Shown in pieces: positions 16,100 through 24,799 of a stretch of DNA of 53,056 bases. Each line of letters starts with the position of its first letter. Within the stretch, counting starts at the first letter, position 1. Under the pieces are notes generated by a model. It was not told the origin of the DNA, ran no database searches, and saw only the letters and a list, made by a program, of their open reading frames with translations. Position numbers and translations under genes: made by a program. This stretch comes from Chloroflexota bacterium (GTDB lineage Bacteria; Chloroflexota; Dehalococcoidia; Lucifugimonadales; Lucifugimonadaceae), in contig JAJCYY010000011.1 of the NCBI GenBank assembly GCA_029262735.1, positions 1 through 53,056 of the forward strand, in the 5' to 3' direction.

Positions 16100-17956
16100 A
16101 TGAGTCCGAAATTTGGACGCTTGATCGCTATAGGCGCATCGGTGGCGCTGTTCGCCATCGTTGCTTGTAGCAGCGACGATCCGGCCACAGCGGTGCCTCA
16201 GGCAACGTCCACAACCGCGCCACAGGCAACCAACACGACTGCTGCGGCACCAACGGCGACTACGGGACCGGCCTCCCAGCCTCCCACGGTGGCACCTGCG
16301 GCGACTGCCGTGCCCCAGGCAACAGCGGCACCGACACAGGCTCCTGTTGCTTCAACGGATCAGAACGGAACGCTACGCGTCGCCGCGGCGGCGATCAACC
16401 CACCGACGTTCGTACCGTTTCTTGGTGCGACAAGCGACAATTTCGGCATCAAAGATTCGCCGGTTCACATGAAGCATGCGCCCATCCCGCAACGGGGCGA
16501 CTATGATCCCAACGGCAGCATGATCACAGGTTGGACGGTGGCGCCGGACTCGCAATCTATCGTCTTCACGATCCGAGAAGGTATGGAGTTCCACAAGGAC
16601 TGGGGTGAGATCACTGCGGAGGACTTCGTCTGGAGCTTCAACAACGCCCTTCTCGAAGGCAACCTCAACTCAAGGTCCGGATTCCTCGGTGAGTATCACG
16701 GAACGTGGGAAGTCATCGATTCCCACACGGCGAAAATGAATGTGAGAGAAGGAGCCCCGCTGAATCCCCGCTGGCTGATCGAGTTGTCGAACACCTGGAG
16801 AAACACTCTTACGGTTGCCTCCAAGAAGGCGTTTGACGAGCTTGGCGAGGAAGAGGCGAACGTAACCTTTATCGGTACCGGGCCTTTCGAGGCGACGACA
16901 TGGCGTGCAGAGGACAAGATCGAGGCGGTTGCTTTGACCGAACACTACCGGGCAGTTCCGCACGTGGAACGGCTCGAGATACTGCACATCCCCGAAGTTG
17001 CAACACGCGTTGCCGCATACAAGACCGACGAGGTCGACATTGCAGCCATTAGCAACCAGTTCCTGTTGGAAGCGGTCGAAGACCGAGGCGGGACGATCGT
17101 CCGGCTCGGCCTCGGACAGCAGCTCAACTACTTCTTTGGTGGCAACTTCTGGCAGGAAACCGACCCGGACGGAGTCGTCATCTTCCCTCGCGACGGGCTG
17201 AAGGCAGATGCCGACCACCCGTGGATTGGCGATCCCAGGGACGAGGAGACGATGAGGCGGTCCAGGCTGGTGAGAGAGGCGATGACGATAGCGATTGACC
17301 GAACAGCACTGTCGGAAGTGCTCCAGGAAGGTCTTTCACCGCCCGCGTTCACCCACTTCACAGGGTTCGCTCCGTCTGACTCACAGTGGAAAGATGAGTG
17401 GATGATCGAGTTCGACCCGGACAGGGCCAGGGAACTGCTCGGTGAAGCAGGCTACCCGAACGGGTTCGACGTGCCCATGTGGACAGCATCCGCCCACTCG
17501 CTCATCGATGCGGAAATCGGTGACGCTGTTGCACAGATGTGGGAGAACATCGGTCTCTCTACCGAAATGGAGAGGACGACTTACGCTGCCCGACGGCCGA
17601 CCATGATCGAGCGGACGATGGACATTCCGATGATGCACCACCGCGGAGTTGGTGACCACTCGGAGGCGAAGGGCCGTCTGATGAGCGCGGGATTGGGAGG
17701 TGCTAACCGAGGCACCGAACTGCCTGTGGAAATTCTGCAGCAGACGTACTGGGCGAACCTGGAAGAGCCAGACGCACAGAAACGAATTGCCAACAACGTC
17801 GTTCTCGAGGACTACCTGCGAGAGAACTGGCTTACGGCGCCTCTGGTTGTCAAGGTGGGCCACGCCGCTGTCTCACCGAACGTGCTCGAGTGGTTCCCAT
17901 CGATGGAGACCTTCGGATTCATCAACGGGTTTGAGACGGTCGTTCTGGCCAACTGA
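16100..17956 (+). CDS. ABC transporter substrate-binding lipoprotein, peptide/oligosaccharide (family 5)
   Basis: The ATG at 16100 (GGAGAG upstream) gives a 618-residue lipoprotein. The signal peptide ends in the lipobox FAIVAC with C23 as the lipid-anchored residue. An upstream in-frame ATG at 16049 would put 17 extra residues before it. A linker of about 75 residues rich in Ala, Thr, Pro and Gln follows. The family 5 binding domain includes the characteristic EDFVWSFNNALLEG and REAMTIAIDRTAL segments. These proteins capture oligopeptides, glycosides or other oligomers outside the membrane. Two permeases follow but no ATPase gene is present, so ATPase subunits must be shared from elsewhere. 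The following sulfatase suggests sulfated ligands, by inference. Confidence 0.92.
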   Translation: MSPKFGRLIAIGASVALFAIVACSSDDPATAVPQATSTTAPQATNTTAAAPTATTGPASQPPTVAPAATAVPQATAAPTQAPVASTDQNGTLRVAAAAINPPTFVPFLGATSDNFGIKDSPVHMKHAPIPQRGDYDPNGSMITGWTVAPDSQSIVFTIREGMEFHKDWGEITAEDFVWSFNNALLEGNLNSRSGFLGEYHGTWEVIDSHTAKMNVREGAPLNPRWLIELSNTWRNTLTVASKKAFDELGEEEANVTFIGTGPFEATTWRAEDKIEAVALTEHYRAVPHVERLEILHIPEVATRVAAYKTDEVDIAAISNQFLLEAVEDRGGTIVRLGLGQQLNYFFGGNFWQETDPDGVVIFPRDGLKADADHPWIGDPRDEETMRRSRLVREAMTIAIDRTALSEVLQEGLSPPAFTHFTGFAPSDSQWKDEWMIEFDPDRARELLGEAGYPNGFDVPMWTASAHSLIDAEIGDAVAQMWENIGLSTEMERTTYAARRPTMIERTMDIPMMHHRGVGDHSEAKGRLMSAGLGGANRGTELPVEILQQTYWANLEEPDAQKRIANNVVLEDYLRENWLTAPLVVKVGHAAVSPNVLEWFPSMETFGFINGFETVVLAN

Positions 17957-17974
17957 CACAAGCCGTAGATTCCA

Positions 17975-18017
17975 GCGGTCGCCGGGGTGCGCGCAGTAGC
18001 TGCGCTCCGGCGACCGC
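17975..18017 (+). promoter_or_regulatory. Strong hairpin between binding protein and permease genes
   Basis: An 11-bp perfect stem GCGGTCGCCGG / CCGGCGACCGC (17975-17985 with 18007-18017) encloses a second stem GCGCAG-TAG-CTGCGC (17991-18005). No T-run follows. Such intercistronic hairpins commonly stabilise or partly terminate the upstream message so that the binding protein outnumbers the permeases. The GTG at 17987 lies inside the hairpin, which argues against it as the permease start. Confidence 0.7.
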
Positions 18018-18064
18018 CAGATAATCCAACCACCCGTAGTCGATCGAACACGGATCCTCGACTT

Positions 18065-18982
18065 TTGAATAGATTCATAGCACTTCGGCTTCTCTATTCA
18101 GTCATAGTCATATGGCTGGTGAGCATATTCGTATTCACCATGTCGAGAGTGGCGGGAGATCCCAGGAACCTGTACCTGGATGACCAGGTGACGCAGGAAC
18201 AGTATGACGCCTGGGGTAGAGACTTCGGTCTCGACAAGCCGCTCGTCGTTCAGTACCTCATCTGGGCAGGTGACGCCTTGCAGGGTGATTTCGGCAGATC
18301 GCTCTTCTACAAGGTCGATGCGATGGATATCGTCATCGAACGGGTGCCGGCCACCCTTCAACTGGGGGCTGTGGCGTTTGCTGTCTCGCTGATCATAGGG
18401 ATTCCGTTTGGTGTGCTGTCCGCGGTCAAACGCGGCACGGCAATGGACTATTTCGGCCGCAGTTTTGCGCTGCTCGGACAGGCGTTGCCGGTTTTTTGGA
18501 TCGGCATAATGCTGATTCTAGTTTTTGCCGTTCAACTCCAGTGGCTGCCAACAAGCAGACGCGATGGCTGGGAGCATTTCGTGTTGCCAACCGTCGCGCT
18601 CGGCTGGGGACCGGCAGCAGTTTTGTTGAGAATCACGCGATCGGCCATGCTTGAGGTGCTGGACAGCGAGTACATCAAGCTGGCAAGAGCGAAAGGATCA
18701 TCGTCGACTCGAGTGGTCTGGAAGCACGCCTTCAAGAACGCTCTGATACCGCCGATCACCGCCGCAGGCTTGATTCTTGCGGGATTCCTGACCGGAACGG
18801 TCGTGATCGAAACCGTTTTCGCGTGGCCCGGCCTTGGCGCCCTGGCAGTGGGCGCTATCTTCAACAACGACTTCCCCGTCATGACAGCGGTGATAATGCT
18901 TTTTGCCGGGTTGTATCTCGGCATCAGCCTGGTCGTTGACCTCACTTACCTGGTTATCGACCCGCGCATCAGGTACTCCTGA
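18065..18982 (+). CDS. ABC transporter permease, DppB/OppB type
   Basis: A TTG start at 18065 gives 305 residues beginning LNRFIALRLLYSVIVIW, the normal N-terminus for this family. A GTG at 17987 gives 331 residues, but its first codons would lie inside a hairpin and encode an unusual Arg/Pro-rich leader. About six membrane helices are visible. The family signature for docking to the ATPase is in ARAKGSSSTRVVWKHAFKNA, preceded by SEYIKLARAKG. The periplasmic loop after helix 1 carries DPRNLYLDDQVTQEQYDAWG, also typical. It forms the channel with the next gene's product. Confidence 0.9.
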   Translation: MNRFIALRLLYSVIVIWLVSIFVFTMSRVAGDPRNLYLDDQVTQEQYDAWGRDFGLDKPLVVQYLIWAGDALQGDFGRSLFYKVDAMDIVIERVPATLQLGAVAFAVSLIIGIPFGVLSAVKRGTAMDYFGRSFALLGQALPVFWIGIMLILVFAVQLQWLPTSRRDGWEHFVLPTVALGWGPAAVLLRITRSAMLEVLDSEYIKLARAKGSSSTRVVWKHAFKNALIPPITAAGLILAGFLTGTVVIETVFAWPGLGALAVGAIFNNDFPVMTAVIMLFAGLYLGISLVVDLTYLVIDPRIRYS

Positions 18983-18984
18983 AC

Positions 18985-19890
18985 ATGGCACTAGAAGCAC
19001 AGGTTCAGACGCACGTGGACGAGCCACGCGGATTCGCGCGGTTTTCGTCCGTTACCTGGAGAGGGTTTCGACGCTACCCGGTTCTGCCGTTGGCGGTTCT
19101 AGTAATCCTCATTGTGTTCGCCATCTTCGCACCGCTACTGGCCCCGCACGATCCCAAACAGGGCGACCTCAGGGATCGGAACATTCCGCCGATCTTCATG
19201 GATGGCGGTTCATCGGATCATGTGCTCGGCACCGACCTGCAGGGGCGGGACATCCTGAGCCGCGTGATATTTGGCGCCCGGATCTCCATGATCATCGCAA
19301 CGACGGTTGTGCTGGCCGGTGGAGTGGGCGGCACACTGATCGGAATTGTGGCAGGCTACCGGGGCGGATGGCTCGACGAACTGGCAATGAGAACGGTCGA
19401 CTTCACCCTGGCGCTGCCGTTCCTCCTGGTGGCCCTGGTTGTGGTCATCGTGTTGGGGCAGAGCCTCACTCTGATGATTGTCTTGTTGATCCTGTTTGGC
19501 TGGGACAGCTACGCGCGCCAGGTGAGGGCGGAGGTGTTGACGTTGCGCGATGCCGAATACGTGCAGATAGCCCAGATCCAGGGAGCATCGCTGGTGCGGA
19601 TTATTTTTCGCCACATTCTCCCGAACCTCTGGGGCATCATCCTCGTCGTCAGTTCACTGAGGGTTGGCGGTTTGATCCTGACCGAGTCGACCCTGTCGTT
19701 CCTCGGTGTTGGAGTTCCGCCGTCAACGCCGGCCTGGGGAATCATGGTGGCAGACGGCAGGGCTTACCTGGACACTGCCTGGTGGGTGAGTTTTATGCCG
19801 GGAGTGGCGATATTCCTGGTCGTCATGTCGTTCAACTTCCTGGGCGATTGGCTGCGCGACTATTTCGATCCTCGCCTACGCCAACTGTAG
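18985..19890 (+). CDS. ABC transporter permease, DppC/OppC type
   Basis: A 301-residue inner-membrane subunit starting 2 bp after the DppB-like stop. It begins with a cytoplasmic N-terminus, then a first helix (LPLAVLVILIVFAIFAPLLA). The OppC hallmark LAPHDPKQGDL and the GTDLQGRDILSRVIFGAR segment follow. The EAA-type coupling loop is YVQIAQIQGASLVRIIFRHILPN. It pairs with the upstream permease; no ATPase gene follows, as the next gene is a sulfatase. Confidence 0.93.
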   Translation: MALEAQVQTHVDEPRGFARFSSVTWRGFRRYPVLPLAVLVILIVFAIFAPLLAPHDPKQGDLRDRNIPPIFMDGGSSDHVLGTDLQGRDILSRVIFGARISMIIATTVVLAGGVGGTLIGIVAGYRGGWLDELAMRTVDFTLALPFLLVALVVVIVLGQSLTLMIVLLILFGWDSYARQVRAEVLTLRDAEYVQIAQIQGASLVRIIFRHILPNLWGIILVVSSLRVGGLILTESTLSFLGVGVPPSTPAWGIMVADGRAYLDTAWWVSFMPGVAIFLVVMSFNFLGDWLRDYFDPRLRQL

Positions 19891-19942
19891 GCAAAAACCG
19901 GTAACTAGCTAGTTGAGACAACACGATCTGAAAGGGCAAAAC

Positions 19943-21256
19943 ATGGCCGAGCGAAGACCAAACATCATACTGATCATGTCCGACGACCTTGGCTACGAGG
20001 TCATAGGTGCAGACGGCGGCGCTTCATATAAGACGCCGGTTCTTGATGGCATGGCCTCTAACGGCATGCGATTCCAGAACGCCCACGTCCAGCCACTTTG
20101 CACACCGACGCGGGTCCAACTGATGACCGGCAAGTACAACTTCCGCAACTACATTGGCTTTGGATTGATTCCGCCGGATGAAGTCACGTTCGGTCATCTT
20201 TTTTCCGACGCCGGTTACAAAACCTGCATCTCAGGAAAATGGCAGCTCTACTCGTACAACCCTCCGGGCGACCATCCGGAAATGCGCAACAAGGGCCAGC
20301 GAATGGAGGATGCCGGTTTCGACGAGTACTGCGTCTGGCATGCCCATCACACTGAAGAGAAGGGTTCTCGCTATAAGGACCCAATCATCTATCAGAACGG
20401 TGAGTACTTGAAAGACACCGAGGGCAAGTACGGCGAGGATGTATTCGCCGACTACATCATGGATTTTGTTGAGCGCAACAAGGACGAAGAGTTTTTCGTC
20501 TACTTCCCGATGGCGTTGACACATGGCCCTTTCGAGCCGACGCCCGATAGTCCGGAGTTCGCCGATTTCGAGCCCTGGTCAAATAAGGCGCGGGGTGGCA
20601 CAGGCTGGGACGAGGGTGGCAATAGCAGCGATGAGCGGTTCTATGGCGACATGGTTGAGTATCACGACAAGGTCATTGGCCGAGTCAATAAGAAGCTGGA
20701 AGAGCTGGGTCTGCGCGAGAACACCATCGTGATCTATGTCGGAGACAACGGGTCGCCACAGGAGGTCTGCTCAATCCTGCACACGCACGAAGAGGTGTGT
20801 GGTGGCAAAGGGCTCACGAACGACCGGGGTACCCACGTGCCGCTGATCTGCGAGTGGCCCGGAACCATTCCCGCCGACAGCGTGGAGCATAGCCTGGTCG
20901 ACTCGTCGGACTTTCTCCCGACGATCATGGACGTCGCAGGCATAGAGCCGCCGCCCGGATTCGTTATGGACGGAAAATCGTTCCTGCCTCAACTGAAGGG
21001 CGAGCCGGGAACTCCCAGGGAGTGGGTCTATTTCCACTTTGATCCGATGAGCCCGCGTGTCGATAGCTATGCGAGGTTCATCAGAGATCCTCGCTGGAAA
21101 CTGTACGACGATGGCAGGCTGTACGATCTGAAGGTTGATCCTGACGAGGAGAAAGCAATTCCGGCTGCGAACGATAACGCTGAGCAGGCGGAAGCCAGGA
21201 GCAGGTTGGAGCCGATATTCGCTCAAATGGTTCGGGAGAAAGCTCCCGTCAGGTGA
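19943..21256 (+). CDS. Type I sulfatase (arylsulfatase family)
   Basis: The ATG at 19943 (AAAGGG upstream) gives 437 residues; an extension to 19913 looks non-coding. The formylglycine motif is C53-T-P-T-R57 in PLCTPTRVQLMTGKY, so a formylglycine-generating enzyme elsewhere must activate it. Metal ligands are D14/D15 (IIMSDDLGYEV region) and D268/N269 (GDNGSP). It hydrolyses sulfate esters. No signal peptide is visible, so activity should be cytoplasmic, on substrates brought in whole. Its position directly after the importer permeases supports import of small sulfated organics. Sulfatases cannot be assigned a substrate from these motifs alone. Confidence 0.93.
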   Translation: MAERRPNIILIMSDDLGYEVIGADGGASYKTPVLDGMASNGMRFQNAHVQPLCTPTRVQLMTGKYNFRNYIGFGLIPPDEVTFGHLFSDAGYKTCISGKWQLYSYNPPGDHPEMRNKGQRMEDAGFDEYCVWHAHHTEEKGSRYKDPIIYQNGEYLKDTEGKYGEDVFADYIMDFVERNKDEEFFVYFPMALTHGPFEPTPDSPEFADFEPWSNKARGGTGWDEGGNSSDERFYGDMVEYHDKVIGRVNKKLEELGLRENTIVIYVGDNGSPQEVCSILHTHEEVCGGKGLTNDRGTHVPLICEWPGTIPADSVEHSLVDSSDFLPTIMDVAGIEPPPGFVMDGKSFLPQLKGEPGTPREWVYFHFDPMSPRVDSYARFIRDPRWKLYDDGRLYDLKVDPDEEKAIPAANDNAEQAEARSRLEPIFAQMVREKAPVR

Positions 21257-21332
21257 GTCGGATTTTCACGGCGAGTGAAGTTCGGCGCGCGACTGCTGCA
21301 GATCGCGCGACGTGCAAAAAATGGAGGATTCG

Positions 21333-22205
21333 ATGGCGCCAAGAGTAGTGATGCTTTGCACCGGAACGCCCGCGCCGGATATGGCTCACTGGGGATCGTC
21401 ATTCCTGGTCGGGATCGGCGGAGAGTGGCTCATGTTCGACTGTGGACACGCAGCCACGTACAAGTTGCATAAGGCCGGATTCCAATCGACACAGGTCGAC
21501 AGGCTTTTCTTCACGCACCATCACTCGGACCACGACGCAGACTACCCGTCGTTCCTGCTCACCCGGTTCGATATGTCGATCGGCAAAGAGAGCGAGTTGC
21601 AGGTCTACGGCCCGGAGTTGACCGAGCAGCTGACCGAGAGATTGATGGGTGAGGGCACCGGGGCGTACTGGCACGACATCGTCGCACGTACGCGGCATCC
21701 TCTCAGCGTTGCCGCGTACGTCGAACGAGGCGGCGTGCCACCGCGTCCCGCGCCGAAGATTCACGCACGAGACATAGGTCCCGGAACCGTTGCGACCGGC
21801 AAGAACTGGGAGATAACCGCAGCCCGCGTAGACCACGTTCAGCCATACCTCGACTCTCTTGCGTATCGGATCGATTCCGACGAAGGGTCGATCGTGTTTT
21901 CCGGCGACACGCGGCCCTGCAAGGCGCTCACTGACCTGGCAAAAGACGCCGATCTTCTAATGATGGAATGCATCAAGGTGGATGAAGACATGGTGCCTGG
22001 CTCACCGAGCTACGACACCGAAACTGGAACCTTTGGCGCGGCTCAAACGGCGCTGGATGCCGGTGTGAAGCGGCTGGCACTCGTGCACCAACAGGCGAAG
22101 ATGGAAGAGCCGGTGCGTCGGGCGCAGGCAATCTACGAGGTCAAAAGCATCTACGATGGGCCCGTTATCTGGGGAGAAGAACTACTCGAGGTTCCCTGGG
22201 AATAG
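21333..22205 (+). CDS. Metallo-beta-lactamase fold hydrolase (RNase Z-like group)
   Basis: The start at 21333 is set by GGAGG at 21322-21326 and gives 290 residues. The metal-binding motif is H62-H-H64-S-D66-H67-D (FTHHHSDHDADYPSF), typical of the RNase Z/arylsulfatase AtsA branch of the fold. Further ligands are probably in DHVQPYL and SGDTRPC. AtsA-type members are alkylsulfatases or arylsulfatases with this fold, so a role linked to the sulfatase before it is attractive but unproven. The gap to the sulfatase is 76 bp, same direction. Confidence 0.85.
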   Translation: MAPRVVMLCTGTPAPDMAHWGSSFLVGIGGEWLMFDCGHAATYKLHKAGFQSTQVDRLFFTHHHSDHDADYPSFLLTRFDMSIGKESELQVYGPELTEQLTERLMGEGTGAYWHDIVARTRHPLSVAAYVERGGVPPRPAPKIHARDIGPGTVATGKNWEITAARVDHVQPYLDSLAYRIDSDEGSIVFSGDTRPCKALTDLAKDADLLMMECIKVDEDMVPGSPSYDTETGTFGAAQTALDAGVKRLALVHQQAKMEEPVRRAQAIYEVKSIYDGPVIWGEELLEVPWE

Positions 22206-22416
22206 GCGCGATCTTGCACTTGGGTCAGGCTGCTTCATAGGCATGTCGTGGTGCAAGTAAAGACATTTTCATCCACCCGCGTTCACTCGTGTTTGCACGG
22301 TTGCTCCTGGCGCGGGATCTACGAGTTTTCGCTCAATGATTTGACGTGACGCCATCACTCCATGATCCGAGCTCGACTTCACACTCTGAGGACAGAAGCA
22401 AGCTCGGAGTTGGCGC

Positions 22417-23259
22417 ATGGGCGATCAAGAACTGGCGCGCATACTCGTTCCACTGGATGGCTCCGCTCGGGCGGAAGGTGCTGTTCCGTATGCGATAAAC
22501 ATTGCGATCGGCACTGGCGCTGAACTGATGTTTGTCGTGGTACTCCCTCGGGAAACCGAATGGCCGCAGATCGATATGGAGCAGTCTTTGATCAGGGCCG
22601 AGGTTGCGGCGCGGGCAGTTTCCAGGGTTAGCCGCGTCGTGCAAATTGGCGATCCGATGGTCGAGATTGTCGGTCTCGCAGATGAAAAAGCAGCTGACCT
22701 GATCGTTATGTCGACTCGCGGGTTAACCGGTCGTACGAGGCGCAAATTAGGCAGCGTCGTGGCGCGGGTGCTGCTGACCAGCCCGGTTCCCGTGTTTGCG
22801 GTGAGGACGGAAAACCGGGCGAAAAACATCTCCATTGAACGGCGCGTGGAGCACCTCATCGTCCCCGTGGATGGCTCGAACCGTACTCACGAGGTTGAGG
22901 CGTTGACTTTTCTGCTGGCGGTTTCGATGCAAGCCCGTGTGACGATCCTCCATGTGCGGGCTGGCGAAGAGTCTGACATGAGCGCTGCCGGCGAGCTGCT
23001 TGATGTGCTAGTAGAGAAGAACGTCCAGGTCGATATCGTGATACAGGACGGCGATCCCGCAACAAAGATCAGGAATTTTGCTGCACTTGACCCGAATTCA
23101 GTGGTGGTCATGTGCAGTCGCGGTCCGCAGAACAGGCAGGAGCACGTGATGGGGAGCGTCGCCGATTTCGTGATAAGGCACAGTCAAACTCCGGTCGTCG
23201 TAGTGCCGCCCGTGGTTGAAGAAGTTGAACTACGAGAAGAGCCCGATTACCTGCCCTGA
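22417..23259 (+). CDS. Tandem-domain universal stress protein
   Basis: A 280-residue protein with two USP domains, roughly 1-130 and 143-270. Domain 1 has ARILVPLDGSARAEGAVPYA at its start and an ATP-binding-like loop STRGLTGRTRRKLGSVVARV. Domain 2 starts LIVPVDGSNRTHEVEA and ends with CSRGPQNRQEHVMGSVADFV, both close to the G-x2-G-x9-G-S/T pattern though the second is looser. It is cytoplasmic, probably nucleotide-binding, and is a single gene. A second tandem USP is at 45082-46113. Confidence 0.9.
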   Translation: MGDQELARILVPLDGSARAEGAVPYAINIAIGTGAELMFVVVLPRETEWPQIDMEQSLIRAEVAARAVSRVSRVVQIGDPMVEIVGLADEKAADLIVMSTRGLTGRTRRKLGSVVARVLLTSPVPVFAVRTENRAKNISIERRVEHLIVPVDGSNRTHEVEALTFLLAVSMQARVTILHVRAGEESDMSAAGELLDVLVEKNVQVDIVIQDGDPATKIRNFAALDPNSVVVMCSRGPQNRQEHVMGSVADFVIRHSQTPVVVVPPVVEEVELREEPDYLP

Positions 23260-23377
23260 TTTGTGGTTAATCCAACAGGACGGTTCACCAGGAAACAGTG
23301 GCCGTAATAACCGCCGGGCCATCAGTGCCAGATCCGCTGCCGAGATCTCAAGAGACTCGAAGGGTCCCGGCCATCGT

Positions 23378-23707
23378 CTATCCATCTTCGATTCGCGTCA
23401 CCCGCATCTCATCACCCACTTCCACATACCAGACCTTGACCGGATCACCGAGCGCCATGTGCTCTCGAAGATGAGACGGTGTGAAGCCTGCGAACGCGCC
23501 ACCAACGAACTCCCATACCCTTCCATCTTCATCAACTAGAGTCAGCGATTCGAACTCCGCTATCGAACGTGCTTCTACGGCTGTGATCTCTCCAGTCACG
23601 CTTTTTTCTTCGTTCCCGCTGCTGCATGCGGCTATTACGGAGAAAAGCAGAGTAAAGAGGACGATTGAAATCCGGTGGTTCAGACTGTGAGTGATGTTTC
23701 GCGGCAT
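23378..23707 (-). CDS. Small lipoprotein of unknown function
   Basis: A 109-residue protein with a signal peptide ending in the lipobox SVIAAC (C28). The mature part is a compact beta-rich domain: TGEITAVEARSIAEFESLTL, DEDGRVWEF and KVWYVEVGDEMRVTRIED. It looks like a small OB-like or beta-barrel module. No family is named with confidence. It is convergent with the stress protein gene. Confidence 0.75.
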   Translation of the reverse strand: MPRNITHSLNHRISIVLFTLLFSVIAACSSGNEEKSVTGEITAVEARSIAEFESLTLVDEDGRVWEFVGGAFAGFTPSHLREHMALGDPVKVWYVEVGDEMRVTRIEDG

Positions 23708-23903
23708 CTGGGGCTGAGATGGCAGATTGGTAATCGGCAGAGTACTCAGTCTATCGCCAGACAGCGCATCTGAATGCTCCGGCTGCGGGCATGAGCCGGA
23801 GTCGTGAGATTCAAGTAGGATTCACCTGCAGTTGACCGACGATCAATAAGGTCAGTCGGGACACGGCTGCATATTTACGAATCTCTTGCATACGGGAAGA
23901 ACA

Positions 23904-24671
23904 ATGCCAGCCAGAAACCAGATCTCGCTCGAAGGAAAGATCGCATTCATCAGCGGAGCCTCGAAGGGCATCGGCGTCGAGATCGCCAGAAACTTCGCCG
24001 AGGCTGGAGCCGACCTTGCGATAACTGGCAGAAGCAGGGAGGGGCTGGCCGAAACCGAGGAGATAGCAAAGGGATTTGGCGTGAGCGTCTGGAGCGGGAC
24101 CGCTGAGCTTGGCGATGCGGAGCAGGTGCGGCAACTTGGCAGGGATGCGCTGGAAGCGGTCGGGCGTGTCGACATCCTGGTGAACAACGCCGGGCTGGTG
24201 TTCCCTCAGCCATTGCTGGAGATCGGCGAGGAGCAGTGGAGGACGACGTATGACGTGGACGTGTTGGCGCCACTGGTGCTGACGCAGGCGTTCGTTCCGG
24301 GAATGATCGAACGCCGTTCCGGCAAGGTGATCAACATCACGTCTCGAGCAGCGCTTATCGGGCAGCCGGGCCTTGGCTCGTACAGCTCTGCAAAGGCTGC
24401 GTTGCATCAGCTTTCCAAGACAATGGCGGTTGAGTTCGGGCCGCACAATGTGCAGGTGAACTGCATCGCACCGACGGTGACTATGACTCCGATGGCGCAG
24501 CAGGTCTGGACGCCGGGGCCGCGAACCGATGCGAAGCTTGCACGAATTCCAGCGGGCAGGTTTGCTGAGCCGACCGAGGTTGCGGACGTCGCACTGTTCC
24601 TGGCGTCGGACCTGGCGGACTTCGTCAGCGGGACGATCATTCCTGCGGACGGTGGCGAGGGCGCTGGCTAG
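23904..24671 (+). CDS. Short-chain dehydrogenase/reductase
   Basis: The ATG at 23904 (GGAAG upstream) gives 255 residues of classical SDR type. The cofactor motif is SGASKGIGVEIA (residues 17-28), NNAG lies in the middle strand, and the catalytic pair is Y160/K164 in YSSAKAALHQL. The C-terminal ASDLADFVSGTIIPADGGEG is usual. TG is replaced by SG at the start of the glycine motif, which is tolerated. It oxidises or reduces a hydroxyl/keto group; substrate unknown. No operon partner is evident. Confidence 0.92.
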   Translation: MPARNQISLEGKIAFISGASKGIGVEIARNFAEAGADLAITGRSREGLAETEEIAKGFGVSVWSGTAELGDAEQVRQLGRDALEAVGRVDILVNNAGLVFPQPLLEIGEEQWRTTYDVDVLAPLVLTQAFVPGMIERRSGKVINITSRAALIGQPGLGSYSSAKAALHQLSKTMAVEFGPHNVQVNCIAPTVTMTPMAQQVWTPGPRTDAKLARIPAGRFAEPTEVADVALFLASDLADFVSGTIIPADGGEGAG

Positions 24672-24799
24672 AGTGTCTGGCTACCGAATGCTGGGTTCCC
24701 TGAGATGGATGAAAACGGCGTCAGGTTGGCCATGTCTGGACGTCCTCGTAACCTCGCCGGCTACTCACCGGTATTCGTGGGCCTCAATACCACTGCGTG

